Source of the DNA: Pseudomonadota bacterium
GTDB taxonomy: Bacteria > Pseudomonadota > Alphaproteobacteria > Rhizobiales > Rhizobiaceae
Length of the DNA stretch: 64,000 bases
Direction of reading: 5' to 3'
Assembly: GCA_023404095.1 (NCBI GenBank)
Contig: JAEYDD010000072.1
Location: 310,001-374,000, forward strand
The notes beneath the pieces were generated by a model, which was not told where the DNA came from, did not search any database, and saw only the letters and a list, made by a program, of their open reading frames with translations. Below are positions 60,993-64,000 of this stretch, piece by piece; the stretch's first letter is position 1, and the number at the start of each line of letters is the position of its first letter. A program made the position numbers and the translations under genes.

Positions 60993-61235
60993 ATGGACCC
61001 AATGAGATGGAGTATCCCGGTTAACGTTCTGACGGAGGAGGGAAAGCTCCGAGCCATCTCCAGTGCTCTGGAGGCTGCCAACTTTCTTCTCCTGCAGTGG
61101 CCTCTCGACGAGACCGGGCCGGCGCACATCATCGCACGGCATGCCTGCATCCAAGCGTTGGGCGGGAGCAAGTCGCTGGAGGCTGCGCGCGAGGCCTTCA
61201 TCAAGGCCTGCGAGATAGCGGGCATCCTCGTTTAG
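60993..61235 (+). CDS. DUF982 protein (copy 1)
   Basis: 80-aa DUF982 protein. MDPMRWSIPVNVLTEEGKLR, then AISSALEAANFLLLQWPLDE, and the C-terminal helix SLEAAREAFIKACEIAGIL. DUF982 is a small family nearly confined to rhizobia, of unknown function. The ATG at 60993 has gggggaac upstream. It is divergent from the O-like gene; the 80-bp gap must hold both promoters. Confidence 0.8.
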   Translation: MDPMRWSIPVNVLTEEGKLRAISSALEAANFLLLQWPLDETGPAHIIARHACIQALGGSKSLEAAREAFIKACEIAGILV

Positions 61236-61299
61236 CGGAAATGAAATCGGAACAACGGGCGGTCTCAGCGAGTTGGCCTCTTGCAAAGGAGTTCCTGCC

Positions 61300-61443
61300 A
61301 TGAGCCTGCCCGTAAATCCCGGCGACGACATTCCGCCGCAGCCAGTGCCACCGCCTATCGATCCTGCGCCGCCGGTCAAGGAACCGGACCCGCCGGGGCT
61401 TCCGGACGAGAACCCCGACCCACCGCAGACGGTGAGGTCGTAG
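61300..61443 (+). CDS. Proline-rich 47-residue protein
   Basis: MSLPVNPGDDIPPQPVPPPI, then DPAPPVKEPDPPGLPDENPD and PPQTVRS. A perfect aaaggag ribosome binding site stands nine bases upstream, which supports translation. The whole protein is Pro/Asp and probably unstructured. Similar short proline-rich proteins are common in rhizobia. It sits between two DUF982 genes, all in the same direction. Confidence 0.65.
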   Translation: MSLPVNPGDDIPPQPVPPPIDPAPPVKEPDPPGLPDENPDPPQTVRS

Positions 61444-61471
61444 TCGCGCGCCATGTCGTGATCGCCATGCG

Positions 61472-61502
61472 GGGATTGTTCCCCAAGAGCGGGAACAATC
61501 CC
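61472..61502. promoter_or_regulatory. Perfect 12-bp inverted repeat upstream of the second DUF982 gene
   Basis: gggattgttccc (61472-61483) and gggaacaatccc (61491-61502) pair perfectly across a seven-base loop. There is no T-run on either strand, so a terminator is less likely than an operator or RNA hairpin. It lies 46 bp before the DUF982 ATG. Confidence 0.55.
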
Positions 61503-61547
61503 TCGCGGCGGCCCTTTAACAGTGTCGCTATCAAGAGGAGCCGCGCC

Positions 61548-61832
61548 ATGGGAGACGTAATTGCCGTCGAGCTGCACTCGAGCTGGGGTGTGCCCGTCTG
61601 CATCGACACACCGCAACGCCTGATCAAGGTGGTGAGGTGCCCCGGAGAAGCCCTGTCCGCGCTCGCTCACGCCTGGCCAGACATTCCCAGAAGCGAGACT
61701 TTCTTCGCGGCCAAGCGTGCTTGTATCGCCGCGCTGTGCGGCAATGGTTCGCCTCATGCTGCCCGCGACAAGTTCATGTCGGCTTGTCGGGAAGCGCATA
61801 TTCATTGCAGAAGCGCTCCGGCGATCGATTAG
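61548..61832 (+). CDS. DUF982 protein (copy 2)
   Basis: 94-aa DUF982 protein related to copy 1. MGDVIAVELHSSWGVPVCID, PQRLIKVVRCPGEALSALAH and FAAKRACIAALCGNGSPHAA, ending CREAHIHCRSAPAID. The ATG at 61548 follows an aagaggag ribosome binding site. It is convergent with the methyltransferase gene (23-bp gap). Two DUF982 genes of different length in one prophage suggest a phage-borne paralogue pair; function unknown. Confidence 0.8.
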   Translation: MGDVIAVELHSSWGVPVCIDTPQRLIKVVRCPGEALSALAHAWPDIPRSETFFAAKRACIAALCGNGSPHAARDKFMSACREAHIHCRSAPAID

Positions 61833-61855
61833 CGCAAACGAGTTGCCAGCGGCCA

Positions 61856-63979
61856 TCACGCTGCCTCCTGCAATTCGGCCAGGTCACTGCAGTTTACCGC
61901 CACGATCGCAGCATAGGGCGGCGGCGACACGCTGTTGCCGACGCAGGAGACCTGCACGGACTTCGGAAACTCGATCCAGACCGGCTTGCCGCCGTCCGCA
62001 TCCTCTTGCCAGCCGCCGTCTATGACGTAATCGCCCGGAAAGCCCTGCGCGTTGTAGAGTTCACGCGGCGTCAGCATGCGCATGCCGATATCGACCACCA
62101 CGAAGGCCTCGCCGGCGATTTCGATCGTCACGAACTCTCGCTGGTCCCAGAACCCGTGCGCCCGCAGGAACGCCGCGACTTCTCGTGCGCGGCCTTCCTG
62201 CGCCTCGGTGAAGGGCGGCGCGGAAAGCTCGCTCTCGACGTGGCTGAAACGCGGCTTCGTGGTGATTGTGTGGAACGGCTCGCCCTCCGGTGTGTCCTGG
62301 TCGACGCCGTAGTAGGCATGGAGGAAGGGCGACACGAGCACCGACTTGCCGCCACCATCGGCGGTGATCGTGCCGTTCGGCTCCTCCATGCCGTGGCCGG
62401 TGCTCGTGCCGAACTGGCGCGAGATGAAGGCGGAAATGACGCCCTGCTGCGCGCCGGTTGCCGTCACGGTCGACACGGGCTCGTCCGCAGCGCGCCCCGG
62501 ATTGGCGCCACCGTCACGGCGGCTGTCGTTGTTGTGCTGCGCGACGAACGCGACGGCGACGCAACCATCCGCCTTGGCGGTAATCGTCGCCGTCGGCTCG
62601 TCGCCACTGCGCGGCCGGCTCTGCCCGGCGCGTTCGCCGCAACCGACCAGCGTTGGAATGATGATGGCGTTCTGGTCCTTCGTGCTGGCGCAAATGGTAT
62701 GATGCGGCGCGTCAGCAGGTCGGACGGCCCCGCCCTGCTGCGCATGCGTGAGAACGGGCGCGACGACCGTCAGCCCGGCACCGCCGGCCGTGATGGTGTG
62801 GGCGGGCTCGTCCGCCCCGTTGAAGGGTTTGCCGGAATTGCGCATCGTCATCAGGTGCGGCGCGATCACGCCCAGCGGTGCGGCGCCACCGGGGCGCTTG
62901 ATGTAGCTGTTCGCCGTGATCGTCGGCGCCGGCTCGCGCAGGTCGCTGCCCGTCGCCCCGGTGTTGAAGCGGCTGATCGACGGCGCGATGACGGCATGCT
63001 TCACCCCGCCGGCTACGACAGTGCCGAGCGGATCGTCGACGCTCATCGCGCGCGGAGCCTGCCCCTCCCGCTCGCCGTAGCCGGTTTGCACGAGGAAAGG
63101 CCGCTTGACGTCGAGCACATAGCGCTTCATCCCGCGTGCCACCCGCGCCATGGTGTTGTCCGCCAGCGGACGCACCGCCCGCAGGCCGTGCTTTTCCATG
63201 ATCTCGGCAGAGCTGTCGAAGATCGAGGGGCAAGGCAGCGACCAGTCGATGCATTCCGCCGCGGTGCGCCACGGCAGTTTCTTCCCGGCGATAACGTCGG
63301 GATCGTCCGGCCGCCCGTGCGTCGGCTCCGGCCACACTATCTTTTTGCCATCGAAGCGGATGATGACGAACAGCCGCTTCCGGATCGTCGGCGCACCATA
63401 GTCGCACGCGCGCAGCTCGCGGGATTCGAGCTTGCCGCCGAGCCGCTTCAACGCCTTCACCCATTTCCGGTAGCTCTCGCCCTTGCGCTCCGGATCGGGC
63501 ATCAGGCCGCGATCCGTCTGCACCAGCGGGCCGTAATCCTTGAACTCCTCGACGTTCTCCATGGTGACGACGTCGACGCGCCCGCCGCTCTTCTGGATGC
63601 GTTCGATCCAGCCGGGAATGATCCAGGCGAGATCGCGAATGTTGCGCTCCACCGGCTTGCCGCCCTTCGCCTTGGAGAAGTGCTTGCAGTCGGGCGAGAA
63701 GTGCATGAGGCCGATATGCCGCCCGGCGAGATAGTCCAGCGGGTCGACGCGATAGACGTTCGCCGACAAGTGCAGCGTCTCCGGATGGTTTGCCGCGTGC
63801 AGTGCCAGCGCCGCTGGATTGTGGTTGATCGCGATGTCGGGTGAGCGGCCGAGCGCAATCTCGATGCCGGTAGAAGCCCCGCCGCCGCCGGCGAAGCTGT
63901 CGACGATCAGGGGGCGAGCACCAGCACGACGACGGGAAACCTGGTCGAGGGTCGAGCCGGAAAAGAGGGTGCCGTGCAT
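61856..63979 (-). CDS. DNA cytosine-C5 methyltransferase with a long repeat insert
   Basis: 707-aa enzyme. Motif I is VDSFAGGGGASTG (about residue 26). Motif IV is HFSPDCKHFS, with the catalytic Cys at about 98 and PDC where most have PPC. Motif VI is MENVEE (140) and motif VIII is TIRKRLFVI (198). Motif IX and X (FPGDYVIDGG, VGNSVSPP) close the protein. Between VIII and IX about 300 residues replace the usual target domain. They hold about seven degenerate units of the type ADEPAHTITAGG, each followed by a V-AP-L strand. It would protect phage DNA or regulate; no cognate restriction gene is seen. The ATG at 63979 has ggggag at good spacing. Confidence 0.9.
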   Translation of the reverse strand: MHGTLFSGSTLDQVSRRRAGARPLIVDSFAGGGGASTGIEIALGRSPDIAINHNPAALALHAANHPETLHLSANVYRVDPLDYLAGRHIGLMHFSPDCKHFSKAKGGKPVERNIRDLAWIIPGWIERIQKSGGRVDVVTMENVEEFKDYGPLVQTDRGLMPDPERKGESYRKWVKALKRLGGKLESRELRACDYGAPTIRKRLFVIIRFDGKKIVWPEPTHGRPDDPDVIAGKKLPWRTAAECIDWSLPCPSIFDSSAEIMEKHGLRAVRPLADNTMARVARGMKRYVLDVKRPFLVQTGYGEREGQAPRAMSVDDPLGTVVAGGVKHAVIAPSISRFNTGATGSDLREPAPTITANSYIKRPGGAAPLGVIAPHLMTMRNSGKPFNGADEPAHTITAGGAGLTVVAPVLTHAQQGGAVRPADAPHHTICASTKDQNAIIIPTLVGCGERAGQSRPRSGDEPTATITAKADGCVAVAFVAQHNNDSRRDGGANPGRAADEPVSTVTATGAQQGVISAFISRQFGTSTGHGMEEPNGTITADGGGKSVLVSPFLHAYYGVDQDTPEGEPFHTITTKPRFSHVESELSAPPFTEAQEGRAREVAAFLRAHGFWDQREFVTIEIAGEAFVVVDIGMRMLTPRELYNAQGFPGDYVIDGGWQEDADGGKPVWIEFPKSVQVSCVGNSVSPPPYAAIVAVNCSDLAELQEAA

Positions 63980-64000
63980 GGTCAAGCACTCCCCTGCCCG

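Larger units (their letters stand above)
23625..64000. mobile_element. Prophage (myovirus, lambda-type head and P2-type tail) integrated at the 5' end of dusA; right end outside window
   Basis: A tyrosine integrase lies 105 bp from the dusA start. It is followed by a cargo region, a full late operon (terminase to endolysin) on the minus strand, and early genes (NusG-like, replication-like, methyltransferase). Everything from the integrase to 64 kb is phage-type, and the second attachment site is not seen. Insertion into the dusA 5' end by dusA-associated integrases is known in many proteobacteria. The structural set looks complete: terminases, portal, protease, capsid, connectors, baseplate, sheath, tube, tape measure, endolysin and holin. 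The left limit given is approximate, and the core site may be within the first codons of dusA. Confidence 0.9.

Noticed and set aside
61856..64000. Restriction-modification system
   Set aside because: A methyltransferase is present, but no restriction endonuclease gene lies within the window; the part right of 64 kb is unseen.

Overview
The window looks like a chromosomal segment of a GC-rich alphaproteobacterium of the order Hyphomicrobiales (Rhizobiales), most likely a Rhizobiaceae member. The divergent cobT/cobS pair, a DUF1289 protein beside a TIGR02281 protease, an extensin-like lipoprotein, two methyl-accepting chemotaxis proteins, a DUF1501/DUF1800 pair, a UvrB with long extensions, RIME/MITE-like palindromic repeats and DUF982 proteins all point that way. 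Species cannot be fixed from the sequence alone. All domain calls were made by eye; no database search was run.

Layout. (1) 1-17.9 kb is ordinary chromosome: cobalamin nucleotide-loop assembly (cobT cut by the left edge, cobS), small envelope genes, a cytosolic double-PAS MCP, a YadG/YadH-like ABC exporter, an extensin-like lipoprotein, a membrane MCP with a Cache sensor, an acyl-CoA thioesterase, a Tat-exported DUF1501 protein with its DUF1800 partner, a DMT-family membrane protein and uvrB. (2) 17.9-22.3 kb is a plastic patch. It holds three copies of a 130-137 bp repeat with inverted ends, a GIY-YIG nuclease, a second copy of the uvrB 3' end, an AT-rich OLD-family nuclease, a 14-bp tandem repeat and a frameshifted gene. 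(3) dusA (22.3-23.6 kb) carries an in-frame repeat-like insert, and its 5' end abuts a phage integrase.

(4) From about 23.6 kb to the right edge lies a prophage that continues beyond the window. Next to the integrase is a cargo (moron) zone at 25-31 kb: two RTX proteins with related C-termini, a LuxR-type regulator, a zinc-ribbon protein and two small genes that each appear to carry a one-base frameshift (an SRAP peptidase and a short helical protein). All late genes then lie on the minus strand and are read from 58.7 kb down to 31.2 kb: minor tail Z-like protein, small and large terminase, portal, gpW-like, ClpP-type protease with nested scaffold, decoration protein, capsid E and connectors (a lambda-type head), followed by baseplate V/W/J/I, DUF4815, fibres, sheath, tube, tape measure and U/X/D (a P2-type contractile tail), then GH19 endolysin and holin. 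The phage is thus a myovirus with a lambda-type head module and a P2-type tail module.

(5) 58.7-64 kb holds early and regulatory genes: a phage NusG paralogue followed by a nested RNA hairpin just before the late operon, a replication-initiator-like winged-helix gene whose linker region contains four iteron-like dyad repeats (a candidate internal origin, as in lambda O), two DUF982 proteins, a proline-rich peptide and a large cytosine-C5 methyltransferase with a long insert of degenerate repeats. No repressor, cro or excisionase was recognised; they may lie right of the window.

The most interesting items are the NusG-like gene plus RNA element as a possible late antitermination switch, the internal iterons, the repeat-bearing methyltransferase, and repeat-like sequence read in frame inside uvrB and dusA.
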